Source: CAWDPQ01 sp963804245 (GTDB lineage Bacteria > Acidobacteriota > Vicinamibacteria > Vicinamibacterales > 2-12-FULL-66-21). Taken from it: a stretch of 64,000 nucleotides of DNA. Both the position numbers and the translations under genes were made by a program. Shown here piece after piece: positions 46,858 to 55,881 of this stretch; position 1 is the stretch's first letter; each line of letters begins with the position of its first letter. Under the pieces are notes generated by a model. That model was not told where the DNA came from and made no database searches. It saw only the letters and a program-made list of their open reading frames with translations. The stretch lies in NCBI GenBank assembly GCA_963804245.1, contig CAWDPQ010000005.1:1-64000 (forward strand), written 5' to 3'.

Positions 46858-48150
46858 GTGAACCAGACACTCAGCCGCCGCACTTTCCTGCAAACAACCG
46901 CCGCTGGCCTCGCGGTCACGGCTTTCGGCCCCCGACTCAGCGCCCGCCAGCAGCCGAGCGATCAGATCGTGCTCGGCATGATCGGCGTCGGCAACATGGG
47001 AACGGGACGGCTTCGCCAGTTCCTGGCGCACCCTGACGTTCGCGTTGCCGCCATCTGCGACGTGGACAAGACTCACGCCGAGCGTGCGGTGGCGGAAGTC
47101 GAAAAGGTTCGGGGCTACAAGCCGCAGACGTTCGGCGATTTCCGCCGCCTCCTCGAAGATCGAGAGATCGACGCCGTTGCGGTCGTGACTCCCGATCACT
47201 GGCACGCGATACCGGCGGTGCGCGCGTTCGAAGCCGGCAAGGACGTCTTCGTCGAGAAGCCTTTGAGCTACAGCGTGGCCGAGGGACGGGCGATAGCCGA
47301 CGCTTCCCTCAAACACAAGCGCGTCAGCCAGATGGGCAATCACATTCACAACGACTTGCCCAACTACCGGCGCGTCGTCGAAGTCGTGCAGTCAGGGAAG
47401 CTCGGGCGAATCACGCGCGTGCACTGCTGGAAGACCTGCCAGACGGAGCCGTACACAACCAACAACCCTGAAGAGTGTCCGCCCGGTCTCGATTACGACT
47501 TCTGGCTGGGCCCCGCACCCAAACGTCAGTACGAGCCGTTTCGATCGCACATCACGTTCCGACACTTCTGGGACTATTCGGGAGGCACGTTCATCGATTT
47601 CTGGTGCCACATCGTCGACGTAGCCGTGTGGGCGATGGATCTCAAAGGGCCGAAGAGTGTTTCGGCGGTGGGCGGGCGAATGTTCCTCAACGATCCGACC
47701 GAGACTCCAGACACGCTCGAAGCGGTGCTCGAGTATCCACAGCTGATCTTGATGTTCAGCTTCCGCCCGACGCCGCTCACCGGCTTCGAGCACATGGGAC
47801 ACATCGGGTGCTTGTTCGAAGGTACCGAGGCGTCACTGGTCGCGAATTATGAGACCCATGAGATCTGGGCGAAGGGTGCAAAGGTGGAAGGTTTCCCACG
47901 TCCCAGTACGACGATTCCAGATTCGCCGGGCCATCTGCGCGAATTCCTCGACGCCATCAAATCCCGCAACCTGGAGACGACCTGCAACGTGCGCTACGGT
48001 CATCGCCTGACCAAACTCGGGTTGCTGTCGAACATTGCGTTCCGTACCGGCCGCCGCATTCACTGGGACGACGAGCGTGAGCGGATTACGGGAGACGACG
48101 AGGCGAACAAGTTCCTGAGCCGGAAATTCCGCAAGCCGTACAAATTCTGA
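46858..48150 (+). CDS. Tat-exported Gfo/Idh/MocA-family oxidoreductase
   Basis: This 430-residue NAD(P)-dependent oxidoreductase has a twin-arginine leader (LSRRTFLQTTAAGLAV), so it is folded before export. The Rossmann motif is MIGVGNMGTGRLRQF, and the family's Lys is in FVEKPLSYS. The C-terminal domain includes GLDYDFWLGPAPKRQYEPFR and GGTFIDFWCHIVDVAVWAMD, a subgroup common in Planctomycetota and Acidobacteriota. Its substrate is probably a sugar or sugar derivative. The GTG start is six bases after TACAAT. Confidence 0.9.
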   Translation: MNQTLSRRTFLQTTAAGLAVTAFGPRLSARQQPSDQIVLGMIGVGNMGTGRLRQFLAHPDVRVAAICDVDKTHAERAVAEVEKVRGYKPQTFGDFRRLLEDREIDAVAVVTPDHWHAIPAVRAFEAGKDVFVEKPLSYSVAEGRAIADASLKHKRVSQMGNHIHNDLPNYRRVVEVVQSGKLGRITRVHCWKTCQTEPYTTNNPEECPPGLDYDFWLGPAPKRQYEPFRSHITFRHFWDYSGGTFIDFWCHIVDVAVWAMDLKGPKSVSAVGGRMFLNDPTETPDTLEAVLEYPQLILMFSFRPTPLTGFEHMGHIGCLFEGTEASLVANYETHEIWAKGAKVEGFPRPSTTIPDSPGHLREFLDAIKSRNLETTCNVRYGHRLTKLGLLSNIAFRTGRRIHWDDERERITGDDEANKFLSRKFRKPYKF

Positions 48151-48154
48151 CCTG

Positions 48155-48246
48155 GAGATCAAGAGGATCTACAACAGGAGATCAGGAGACCAGGAGTAAA
48201 ACTCTTTAGCTCTTTATCTCTTGATCTCCTGTTCAAATTCTCCTGA
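48155..48246. repeat. AGGAGATCAAGAG palindromic intergenic element, copy 1
   Basis: This lies directly between converging genes. Arms AACAGGAGATCAGGAGA (48173-48189) and TCTCTTGATCTCCTGTT (48217-48233) pair with one mismatch around a loop that contains a second short stem, GAGT/ACTC. The same sequence family is found at 57204-57299 and 63028-63166, also after plus-strand stops and between converging genes. It is probably a two-way terminator. Confidence 0.75.
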
Positions 48247-48270
48247 ACTCGGAACTCCACGTCGAGTGCA

Positions 48271-49659
48271 CTAAACGAAAATGCTCAGATCCAGCGGCTC
48301 CGGTGGGCGGATCGTCTCGACGATGTGCCGGGCATAGCCGCCGAGCGAATCGCGGGCCGACGTATCGATGTCGCCAGGCAGACGGCTGAAGTCCGCCGAC
48401 ACGAGGGCAATGACGGGATGAAGCGGCTCGAGCGCGTTGGTCGCGACGACCACGCCGGTTTCGTCGCGGCTCGTGCGCACTACCGAACCCACCGGGAAGA
48501 ACGTCACCGCGGCAACAAACGCCTTGACCAGCGCGGAATTGAGCTTTCCGCCGGCGAGCCGTGCCAGCACGAGGCAGGCCTGCTCGGGCTGCGAGGGGGC
48601 CTGATACGTTCGTGCGCCGGTCATCGCTTCGTAGATGTCGGCGACGGAAACGAGCTGGCTCATGAAATGCGGCACCTGGTCACCGAGCTCGGGATAACCG
48701 CTCCCCTTCACGCTCCGGTGGTGCTCGAGAGCGACCGTCGGCGTGAGCGGCCGCAAGCCATCCACCTCGACCAGGATTTCCGCCCCATACGTCGTGTGTG
48801 ACTCCATCAACGCACGCTCGCGCTTGTCGAGCGCCCCAGGCTTGCGGATCACCTCGAGCGGGAATCCGCGTCTTGCCGATGTCGTGCAACAGCGCCGCTT
48901 CGCCGATGGCGGCGGTCGTCGCCGCGTCGAAAGCCAATCTGCTTCGCGATCAGCAGACTGAGAGTCGCGACGTTGACCGAATGGCAGTAGGTCAAGTTCT
49001 CGTAGAGCTTCACGGCAAGAATCTGCGCCAGCGCCGCGCTGCTGCCGGCAACCTTCTGCACGAGCAGTTCGACGATGTGCCGGATGGTGGCGAGCTTGAG
49101 CTCGCGGCCCTCCTGCACCTGCTCGAAGGTTTCGTGCATCAGGTCGAGCGACTCGGCGTAGGCCGGATCGTAGATGTCCTTCGGCGCATCGGCCCACATG
49201 TTCCGAGCGCCAGCGAGTGTCGAGCGCGATGAGTCTCGCCAGGCTGACGTGACGGATGCCGCGTGACGCCAGTTGATGTGTCAACGGCGGACCGCCGGCC
49301 GTGTCCTTGAGCTCCCAGAGGAACGTCGACAGCGCCTGAAGTTCATCCGGAGAAATCCCGCGGCGGATATGGATGCTGTCGATGCCGAGGGCGGCCAGTT
49401 CGTGAATGATGCGGGCGTTGGCGTCGCTGTCGTGCCGGAAGGACAGGCCGTCGAGGTGCGCATCGCCGTGGATGATGTCGATGCGGACGACGTCGCTTTG
49501 TCGCAGCAGGCGTTGTACCACGCTGTCCAGCTCACCGAGCTTCTGCGTGATCGCGGGATGACCCGGCGGGTACATGCCCGTGAGCTTGCGCAGGCTGGCG
49601 AGACCTTTCAGCAGCGGGAGCGGATCGAGCGAGGGTTCGGTCGCAGCCGCGAGCGTCAT
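48271..49659 (-). CDS. HD-GYP domain phosphohydrolase (three frameshifts)
   Basis: This is a probable cyclic di-GMP phosphodiesterase or related HD-GYP protein. The N-terminal domain (LRKLTGMYPPGHPAITQKLG, then GISPDELQALS) is shared with the upstream gene. The HD-GYP core follows: LLHDIGKTRIP (HD), EHHRSVKGSGYPEL (HH and GYP-like) and ADIYEAMTGARTY. The protein passes through all three frames and returns, which needs one surplus base at each of about 49209-49226, 48930-48932 (A3 on the plus strand) and 48860-48862 (G3). Repaired, it has about 460 residues and keeps every motif. Its ATG overlaps the HEAT gene stop (ATGA). Confidence 0.82.
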   Translation of the reverse strand: MTLAAATEPSLDPLPLLKGLASLRKLTGMYPPGHPAITQKLGELDSVVQRLLRQSDVVRIDIIHGDAHLDGLSFRHDSDANARIIHELAALGIDSIHIRRGISPDELQALSTFLWELKDTAGGPPLTHQLASRGIRHVSLARLIALDTRWRSEHVGRCAEGHLRSGLRRVARPDARNLRAGAGGPRAQARHHPAHRRTARAEGCRQQRGAGADSCREALRELDLLPFGQRRDSQSADREADWLSTRRRPPPSAKRRCCTTSARRGFPLEVIRKPGALDKRERALMESHTTYGAEILVEVDGLRPLTPTVALEHHRSVKGSGYPELGDQVPHFMSQLVSVADIYEAMTGARTYQAPSQPEQACLVLARLAGGKLNSALVKAFVAAVTFFPVGSVVRTSRDETGVVVATNALEPLHPVIALVSADFSRLPGDIDTSARDSLGGYARHIVETIRPPEPLDLSIFV

Positions 49660-51971
49660 GCTGTTGCCGTCTTGAGCATCGCGTGAGCTTTGCGCGCGAC
49701 GCGGGCCAGTGCCGGATTCCAGATGCGGAAGCGCATCGGGGCGAGCTCGATCAGCACGGGTTGCAAATCGTTAAGCCCTGACCGCGCGGCTCGATCGAGC
49801 AGTCGTTCGGTCGCCTCAGGGTGCTTCATCGTGAAGTCGCGGCGGCCCAGCAGCTCGCGAGTGCGGCGCTGCGCTTCGGTGACAGGAAAGTGCCAGAGCG
49901 TTTCTTCCGCCGCGGCGCCGACGTTCGCGTGCTGGCGCTCGATTTCGGCGACCACGAGCGAAGCAGCCTTGGAAGTCCCAACCCGGGCCAGCGCACGCAA
50001 GGCCTCTCGCGCGGTTTGCTCGTCGGAGTCGGCGACGTAAGCGGCTATGAACTCTTCCCACCCCGGCCCGCCGAATCCGAGAGTACGCAGGAGGGTGCGG
50101 AGCACGCCGGGCGTTCGCCCTTGGAGCAACGGGGCAAGAGCCGGCGCCAGGAGTGCAGCATGCTCGGTGAGCAGCTGCACGACAGCTCGTCCCCTTGCGG
50201 GAGCCTGGCGCGCCGCAGCATCGCGCTCCGCGTCGCGCTCGAGAAGCTCGGTGAACGGTCTGCCCAGAGCCGGTCCCAGTGCGCCAATCATCGCGCCTGC
50301 CGCGCTCTTGCCATCCGGCTCGACGAGCGACACGTCGGCAATCCACGCCGCGCGCTCCATCGTGCAGAACGCGCTGAGGTAGGAGGCCAGCGTTTCACTG
50401 ACATCGGGACGCGACTCTCTCAACCGATCGGACAGATCACGGTAGGTGCCCAGCCAGGCAGGCAGCTCGCTGATACGACCCTCCCCTTCGAGCAGCACGA
50501 GCAGCGCGAACGATCGATCGAGGAATCGGGCGACCGCCTCGGGGTTTGGTTCCAGATAAATCAGATGCCAGAGGCAGGTGAGCTGGTTGGCCAGGACGTC
50601 CGTGGCGGGAACGGCCGAACGGATGTGTTCGAGTACACCTGCGGCGGCCTGATCGAGCGAAAGATCGAACGCCGCAAAGTCTGCGAAGCTCTTCCCCTGT
50701 TCCGCATCGACGCGCACCAGATCCCGCGCATGCCGTGTCAGCGTCGTCTGTCGGCCGCTGCCCGCGGCCTCGCGCTCCTTCAGCCTCGCGTCGAGCAACG
50801 GCACCATGGCGGCGTGACGTTCTGCCGGCAGATCGAGTCTCGAGAGTGCAGTCGTCAGCAGTTCGGGGGCGGCAGTTTCAAGATCGAGCAGCAGACAGAG
50901 GGACTCGGCCAGATCGATGTCGGGAAAATCGCGCAGGATCGTTCCGTCCACTCGACCATCGAGCAATCCCGGCAGCACCGTCCGCCTGAGCAGCGCCTGA
51001 CGCGTCGTCGGTTCCAGGTCGAGAACAGCGCGCGCGAGCTTCCCGAACATGCGGCGAGCGACGCGCGGATCGAGCGCCGAGATGAGCATCGCCACGTCGC
51101 TGTACTTTTTCTCGAGGGCCTCAGCCGGATGCACGTCAGAGGCATCGTCGGTCAAGCGCAGGAGCATGGAGGCGAGGGTGGCGGGATCGTCAGCCAGCAC
51201 CGCCAGGTCGAGCAGAGAGATCGATGTGGGGGCCGAAGCAGAATCGACGCGCACCCAGCCTTTTTGCGGCGGGTAGAGGTGATTGATCAGTCCGCCCTTG
51301 GCAAGTTGCGCATCGAACCGAACGCGTTCGCGCTGGATGTCCGCGACGGCCGTTTCCGGTACGACGCCGACCTCCAGGACTTGTGGTCTGGACGCTACTT
51401 CCAGCGTGATGCGGTCGACGCCGTGCTCGCTCAGGAGATCGAGAAGCGTGAGGCCACCTTCGGTCCGCTCACCGCAGCGAAGGAGATCTTCGCAAAAGCG
51501 CGCCAGCTCACGCGCCGAGGCACCACGTTCGAGCGTCACCGAGGCAATCGACGCTTTGTGCAGTCTCCTCGCCAGCTCCAGCCCGACTTGCGTGCCGTGT
51601 CCGGTAGGCAGGTCGTCGACCAGGAGCTCCGAGGGTGTCACACGGAACGTCAGCTGATCGCGATCGAGCGCCGCGAGGGCACGCTGGGAGGCCTCAATTG
51701 CGCTGATGCAGAGGGGACTCGTCGACGGATACGTGTGCAGTTGCTGGATGGACCGCGCAATGAGGCCGAGGAGCTCCTCTACCGCCTTCCAATCCGCGGG
51801 GCGCACCTGCGGGCGGACAGCTGCAATTCTGTCGGATGACTCGACAAGACTGTTATTGCCCGGCGAGACCCGTGACACCACCGCTCGTAGGCCCTTTTCC
51901 CGCGCACGCGCATGGCCCGTGCGCTGAGTAGTTTGCAGGCGGCGGCCCACAGGAGGAGGGACGCCGCTCAC
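49656..51971 (-). CDS. HEAT-repeat-like protein with N-terminal domain shared with HD-GYP partner
   Basis: This large cytoplasmic helical protein has 771 residues from the most upstream GTG; a later GTG is possible. Residues 70-180 (IQQLHTYPSTSPLCISAIEA, then RGASARELARFCEDLL) match the N-terminal domain of the next gene. The rest is alpha-alpha repeats (RTLLRTLGFGGPGWEEFIAA, REALRALARVGTSKAASLVV) of HEAT/ARM type. Such proteins are scaffolds. Overlap with the HD-GYP gene indicates joint translation and probably one complex involved in nucleotide second-messenger signalling. Confidence 0.75.
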   Translation of the reverse strand: MSGVPPPVGRRLQTTQRTGHARAREKGLRAVVSRVSPGNNSLVESSDRIAAVRPQVRPADWKAVEELLGLIARSIQQLHTYPSTSPLCISAIEASQRALAALDRDQLTFRVTPSELLVDDLPTGHGTQVGLELARRLHKASIASVTLERGASARELARFCEDLLRCGERTEGGLTLLDLLSEHGVDRITLEVASRPQVLEVGVVPETAVADIQRERVRFDAQLAKGGLINHLYPPQKGWVRVDSASAPTSISLLDLAVLADDPATLASMLLRLTDDASDVHPAEALEKKYSDVAMLISALDPRVARRMFGKLARAVLDLEPTTRQALLRRTVLPGLLDGRVDGTILRDFPDIDLAESLCLLLDLETAAPELLTTALSRLDLPAERHAAMVPLLDARLKEREAAGSGRQTTLTRHARDLVRVDAEQGKSFADFAAFDLSLDQAAAGVLEHIRSAVPATDVLANQLTCLWHLIYLEPNPEAVARFLDRSFALLVLLEGEGRISELPAWLGTYRDLSDRLRESRPDVSETLASYLSAFCTMERAAWIADVSLVEPDGKSAAGAMIGALGPALGRPFTELLERDAERDAAARQAPARGRAVVQLLTEHAALLAPALAPLLQGRTPGVLRTLLRTLGFGGPGWEEFIAAYVADSDEQTAREALRALARVGTSKAASLVVAEIERQHANVGAAAEETLWHFPVTEAQRRTRELLGRRDFTMKHPEATERLLDRAARSGLNDLQPVLIELAPMRFRIWNPALARVARKAHAMLKTATA

Positions 51972-52032
51972 CCAATCGATGGGAGCTTCGAAGGGCAGGG
52001 GGCAAGAAGCGCGCCTCTAATTCGTTTGTTGC

Positions 52033-53067
52033 CTATTTCACGGGGTTTGTGAGTGTCCCAATGCTGCCGATCGTGCAGACAGAGGTGTCGCCCGCCTTCA
52101 TGAACACGTTGCGTGCCGCGCCGACGCCGGCGGGAGTGCCAGTAGAGATGATGTCGCCCGGCTGCAGCGTCATGATGTGTGAGACGTAGCTCACCATCTC
52201 GTACACGTTGTGCGTCATGCGGTCCGTGCTCGAGTCCTGCATGACTTTCCCACTCAGCGTGAATGTGATCGCCAACTTCTGCGGATCGGCGACGAAGGCC
52301 TTCGGCACGATGTAGGGACCGAGCGGAGCGAAGGTGTCGTGCGACTTACCGATGAACCAGTCGGAGCCATGGCGGGCATCCGGCCGTGCCGCACGATCGG
52401 ACACATCGTTCTGCAGCGTGTATCCGAAGATGAAGTCTGCGGCGCGATCCGCGCTGACACGGGTGGCCGTTCGTCCGATCACGATGGCCAGTTCGCACTC
52501 CCAATCGACGCGGTCGCGTCCGGGCGGCAGACGAATGGCCTCACCGTTGCCGATCACCGCTCCAACCATCTTCGGAAACACGTACGGGTTGTGACGTGTG
52601 TCGCCGGGTTGACGCTGCCAGATTCCGGGAATTCCGGTAGCCGGCGGAGGCGCGGCCGGCGACGGCGCGCTGCTCGTGCTCCGGCCCGACATCTCCTGCG
52701 CATGCTCGGTGTAGTTCACCGCCGCATTCAAGATGTTTTGCGGCATGACCGGCGGCAGCGTCTTCAGCGAGGCCACGTCATATGACGTCTGCGGTTTCTC
52801 CGACTTCGACGAGACGCTGGCGGCGAGCTTTGCCAAGGCCGGCTCCAGACTCTGGTAGCGCTGCATCAGCGCCTTCATCTCCGTCGGCATCGAGAGATCG
52901 GCCTTCGACAGATCGATGACCGTTCGGTCGCTGACCACCAGACCGAGGAACGCGCGGTCCCCTTGCATGAACGTACCCAGCTTGTAAGGCGTCGCGGCGG
53001 GCTTCTGCGCCGAAACGGAAACGAGAGCGATTCCAGCCGTCAGGCAGACGATGGTGAATGTGCGCAT
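52033..53067 (-). CDS. Exported fumarylacetoacetate hydrolase-family protein
   Basis: This 344-residue FAH-fold enzyme starts at 53067 with a signal peptide ending VSVSAQ. GGAG lies just before the ATG. The metal and catalytic pattern is WECELAIVIGRT (ExE), LQNDVSDRAARPD, GKSHDTFAPLGP and TGTPAGVG. FAH-fold enzymes hydrolyse or decarboxylate diketo acids and usually work in the cytoplasm, so the leader is unusual. It is the last gene of a three-gene set after the SnoaL-like and phospholipase-like genes, eleven bases from the latter's stop. Confidence 0.85.
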   Translation of the reverse strand: MRTFTIVCLTAGIALVSVSAQKPAATPYKLGTFMQGDRAFLGLVVSDRTVIDLSKADLSMPTEMKALMQRYQSLEPALAKLAASVSSKSEKPQTSYDVASLKTLPPVMPQNILNAAVNYTEHAQEMSGRSTSSAPSPAAPPPATGIPGIWQRQPGDTRHNPYVFPKMVGAVIGNGEAIRLPPGRDRVDWECELAIVIGRTATRVSADRAADFIFGYTLQNDVSDRAARPDARHGSDWFIGKSHDTFAPLGPYIVPKAFVADPQKLAITFTLSGKVMQDSSTDRMTHNVYEMVSYVSHIMTLQPGDIISTGTPAGVGAARNVFMKAGDTSVCTIGSIGTLTNPVK

Positions 53068-53077
53068 GGGACTCCAG

Positions 53078-54341
53078 TCAGTTAGTGCGAAGCGCGGAGA
53101 GTTCAGCGGCAATTCGCTTCCAGCGTTTCTGCTCACGGCGGTTATTTCGAGAGGGTCCTGGGCTCGAACCGTAGAAGCCCAGGATGTTGCGGCGCACGTC
53201 GTCGGGAACACCGGAAAAGCGGCGCTCAGCCAGTTCGTGCAGCCATTCGGCATAAGTGTCGTCGGCGAGCCGATATTCTCCGTACCGTGCCGGCTGACCC
53301 GTATCGAAGTCGGTGTTCGGAAGCTGAAGCCGGCCGTCGCGTATGCCCGCCAGCGTCGCATCGAAGCGATATGCTGGCGGCAGCGACGCTCTTGTCGAAA
53401 AGCGTCTGTGCCTCCGGAGTCAGCGCCTTGAACGACAGTGGCTTCAGTGGTCCGATCTTCGGCACTACGCGATAGAGGAGGCCGACGAAGCGAGCGAACA
53501 GCCCGGGCTTGCGATATTTCGTTCCATAGGCTGCCTCGTAGTCCTTGCGAGTGAACGTGAACACGAAATTGGCGCGCTCGACGTTCGGCAACTGTTTCAC
53601 GATTTCGTCACGCTTGTCGCGCCAGGCCGCCTCGGTGAGGGAGGGATAAACCTCGCGCAGCGCATAGCGGTAAGTTCCGAAGGCGAGGTCTTCGTCGCCC
53701 ATGACGTCGGACATTTCCATCGCGTACGTGGCGAGAAAGGCGCGAGCGAGCAGCGGACGTGACACTTCAAAGCCAACAAAGCTGCGGTAGGCATCAGGCA
53801 GGTACTTCCGCTCGCGGCACCGATGACATCGAACGAGAATTCAACGGTGACGTGTTGTGCTGGCGCGTCGACATAGGTCACGACGTCGCCGTACTTCTGC
53901 CGCAGCTTCGGGAACAGCATGGCGACCACGCGGTTGACGGCGGCAGGGTGCCCGGTGTTGTCGGCAGCGTAGTGGGCCACGGTGCCAAGGGCAAATGCGT
54001 ACTCCTCCGGAGTGCGCGCCTGGCTCACTATGGCCTCGACGAAATCGCCCGATCGGGCGTAATGCAGCAGGTTACTCAAAAAACGGCTGCCGAATGGGTA
54101 GTAGCCGATGTCCTGAATGAGCGATCCGCCGTACGCGTGCGCCCGCGAGGCGGCAATCTGCGCCGCGGTGGCGGCGGGAAACCGGGCACGAATCAGGGGC
54201 TCGAGGTAACCGCTCCACGCGGCATCAATCATCGACCTCGTGAGCGAGCACCGAGTAGGCGTGCGCCGTACCGGAAAACCACCCAACCAACAGCAGCGTC
54301 ACGAACAGGATCGCTGCCCTGGTCTTCCGCGCATCCTTCAT
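53078..54341 (-). CDS. Zinc-dependent phospholipase C-like exported protein (three frameshifts)
   Basis: This exported protein has the Zn_dep_PLPC (S1/P1 nuclease-like) pattern: AHAYSVLAHE after the signal peptide, then AHYAADNTGHPAAVN. These His and Asp residues bind zinc in the family. It begins at ATG 54341, overlapping the SnoaL-like gene by four bases. The frame breaks near 54234-54240 (one surplus base), near 53803-53809 (one missing base, after AASG) and near 53370-53375 (one surplus base). The repaired C-terminus reads YRFDATLAGIRDGRLQLPNT onward and ends at TGA 53078. About 420 residues. The lipid or nucleic-acid substrate is unknown. Confidence 0.75.
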
Positions 54342-54760
54342 GGGGCCGGCAGCGGTGGATTCCGAACCCACCCGAGCTGCTGATACATGGTCAGAAAATC
54401 AAAGGTGTTCCAGCCTTCGACCAGTTGTCCGTCGCGGATGCGGGCGATGGTCACGCCCCAGAACTCGACGGGGCGCCACGTCGGAGCGGCGCCGAAGGCG
54501 TTGCCAATGTGCTTTCCGCGCACACAACAGTGCACAGCCACCATGTCGCCCTCGACCACGGTGCGCGCCACCTCGATCTGCAAGTCGCCAAGGGCTTCGC
54601 GGAACATGCGAAAGACCGGCTTGAACTGCTCTGGCCCTGTGATCGGGGCGCCGAGCCCGTGCGCGACGGCATCGGGAGCCATCAGGCGATCGATGGCATC
54701 CTCACGCCCTTCGTCCCAGACTTCTTTGAACCACTGGCGGGCGACTTCATCGGGTGTCAT
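54338..54760 (-). CDS. SnoaL/NTF2-like protein
   Basis: This 140-residue cone-shaped alpha+beta protein belongs to the SnoaL-like polyketide cyclase superfamily. Typical stretches are WFKEVWDEGREDAIDRLMAP, DMVAVHCCVRGKHIGN and VEFWGVTIARIRDGQLVEGW. Members bind small hydrophobic molecules or act as isomerases and hydrolases, and the role here is unknown. There is no signal peptide, whereas its two operon partners are exported. The stop overlaps the start of the phospholipase-like gene by four bases. Confidence 0.85.
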   Translation of the reverse strand: MTPDEVARQWFKEVWDEGREDAIDRLMAPDAVAHGLGAPITGPEQFKPVFRMFREALGDLQIEVARTVVEGDMVAVHCCVRGKHIGNAFGAAPTWRPVEFWGVTIARIRDGQLVEGWNTFDFLTMYQQLGWVRNPPLPAP

Positions 54761-54801
54761 ATGGACTCTTTCGATAGGCGATGATCGAGGCGGAGGTTAT
54801 C

Positions 54802-55266
54802 ATGCGCAGCGACGTCCGGATACGGCCGGCAAACCGCTCCGACGAAGCATTCGTCCACAGAACAACCGGGCGGCTGGCCGCTTTCGGACCGCCGGCCTGG
54901 CGCACGCCCGATGAAATCGTCGAGGCCGAACGGCGCACCCTCCGCGTCTTTTTCATCGAGTCACCGACGGATACCGCGCTACTGATTGCCGAAAGCGACG
55001 CACCGCTCGGCTTCGTCTATCTCGAGACACAGGTTGACTACTTCACCGGGGAGCGTCACGGCCACGTCGGAATCATCGCCGTCGATGACGTCGCCGAGGG
55101 CGGAGGGATCGGCAAGGCTCTCCTGGAAGCGGCGGGATCGTGGGCGCGGACCAGAGGGTTCCGGCGATTGACGCTCAACGTCTTTGCCGGGAACGAACGG
55201 GCGCGGCGGCTGTACGAGCATGCCGGATTCGAGCCCGAGACGCTCAGATACGTGCGCGCGGTCTAG
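54802..55266 (+). CDS. GNAT-family N-acetyltransferase
   Basis: This 154-residue acetyl-CoA-dependent transferase starts at ATG 54802, with GGAGG seven bases before it. Motif A is VGIIAVDDVAEGGGIGKAL, with the acetyl-CoA pyrophosphate loop, and motif B is LTLNVFAGNERARRLYEHAG. The N-terminus VRIRPANRSDEAF is the usual first GNAT strand. The acceptor (small molecule or protein N-terminus) is not predictable. Its TAG stop and that of the converging TerB-like gene share the tetranucleotide CTAG. Confidence 0.9.
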   Translation: MRSDVRIRPANRSDEAFVHRTTGRLAAFGPPAWRTPDEIVEAERRTLRVFFIESPTDTALLIAESDAPLGFVYLETQVDYFTGERHGHVGIIAVDDVAEGGGIGKALLEAAGSWARTRGFRRLTLNVFAGNERARRLYEHAGFEPETLRYVRAV

Positions 55267-55835
55267 CGTTTCTTCAGAGCCGACGCGATTTGCGTGAGCG
55301 TGGCCCGCTCTTCCGCCGAGATCTTCCCGATCCCAAACATGCCGCCGGACGCCGACGCAATGCTCTCCGAATACTTGATCACATCGTCGGCCGACAAATC
55401 GCCAATGGCCGGGGTGGGCTGATCGAGCATGGCGCGGATGAGACGAGTCGCGCTGATAAACACGTCGTTGGACGGGCGCCGTTCGAGCCAGTCGTTCAAC
55501 TGCCGATCCGCGGCGCTGCCCGCGGCGATGCCGCGCGCGCGCGCCAGCTCCACGATGAGCTTGCGTTCGGCAGCGCTGACGCCACCTTCCGCCCAGGCAA
55601 CCTGAAGAATAGGAATGATCGGAAGGAGCTGGATCGTGTCAGGAGTGAATCCCAGCTCCTGGAGATCGTTCAGCAGCTCTGGATCCTGCAAGCCGGTCTT
55701 CTCCTTGAGCTCGCGACGTGTCTGCTCGGCCGCAGCCGCTTGTTTCATCCGCTCGATCAGTTCGCGATCGCGCTTTCGAAAGTAGTCCTCTTCCCGTTTT
55801 CGTGCCTGATCGGTCAGTCCGTCTCGTTCCGCCAT
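55263..55835 (-). CDS. TerB-like helical protein
   Basis: This 190-residue protein has a charged N-terminal coiled coil (ARKREEDYFRKRDRELIERM) and then an all-helical region with the TerB/DjlA-like pattern, including QVAWAEGGVSAAERKLIVEL and ISAEERATLTQIASAL. TerB-like domains are linked to metal and tellurite stress and to membrane-associated complexes. Assignment is moderate. AGGAGG precedes the ATG. The 3' end overlaps the GNAT gene by four bases. Confidence 0.7.
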   Translation of the reverse strand: MAERDGLTDQARKREEDYFRKRDRELIERMKQAAAAEQTRRELKEKTGLQDPELLNDLQELGFTPDTIQLLPIIPILQVAWAEGGVSAAERKLIVELARARGIAAGSAADRQLNDWLERRPSNDVFISATRLIRAMLDQPTPAIGDLSADDVIKYSESIASASGGMFGIGKISAEERATLTQIASALKKR

Positions 55836-55881
55836 ACGCCTCCTGGATTCCCCCTTACTTTACTCTTTCCTCGGACGGCAT

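Noticed and set aside
49821..51839. Long plus-strand frame of 672 codons
   Set aside because: It is the antisense shadow of the HEAT-repeat gene and shows only Arg-rich sequence without any motif.
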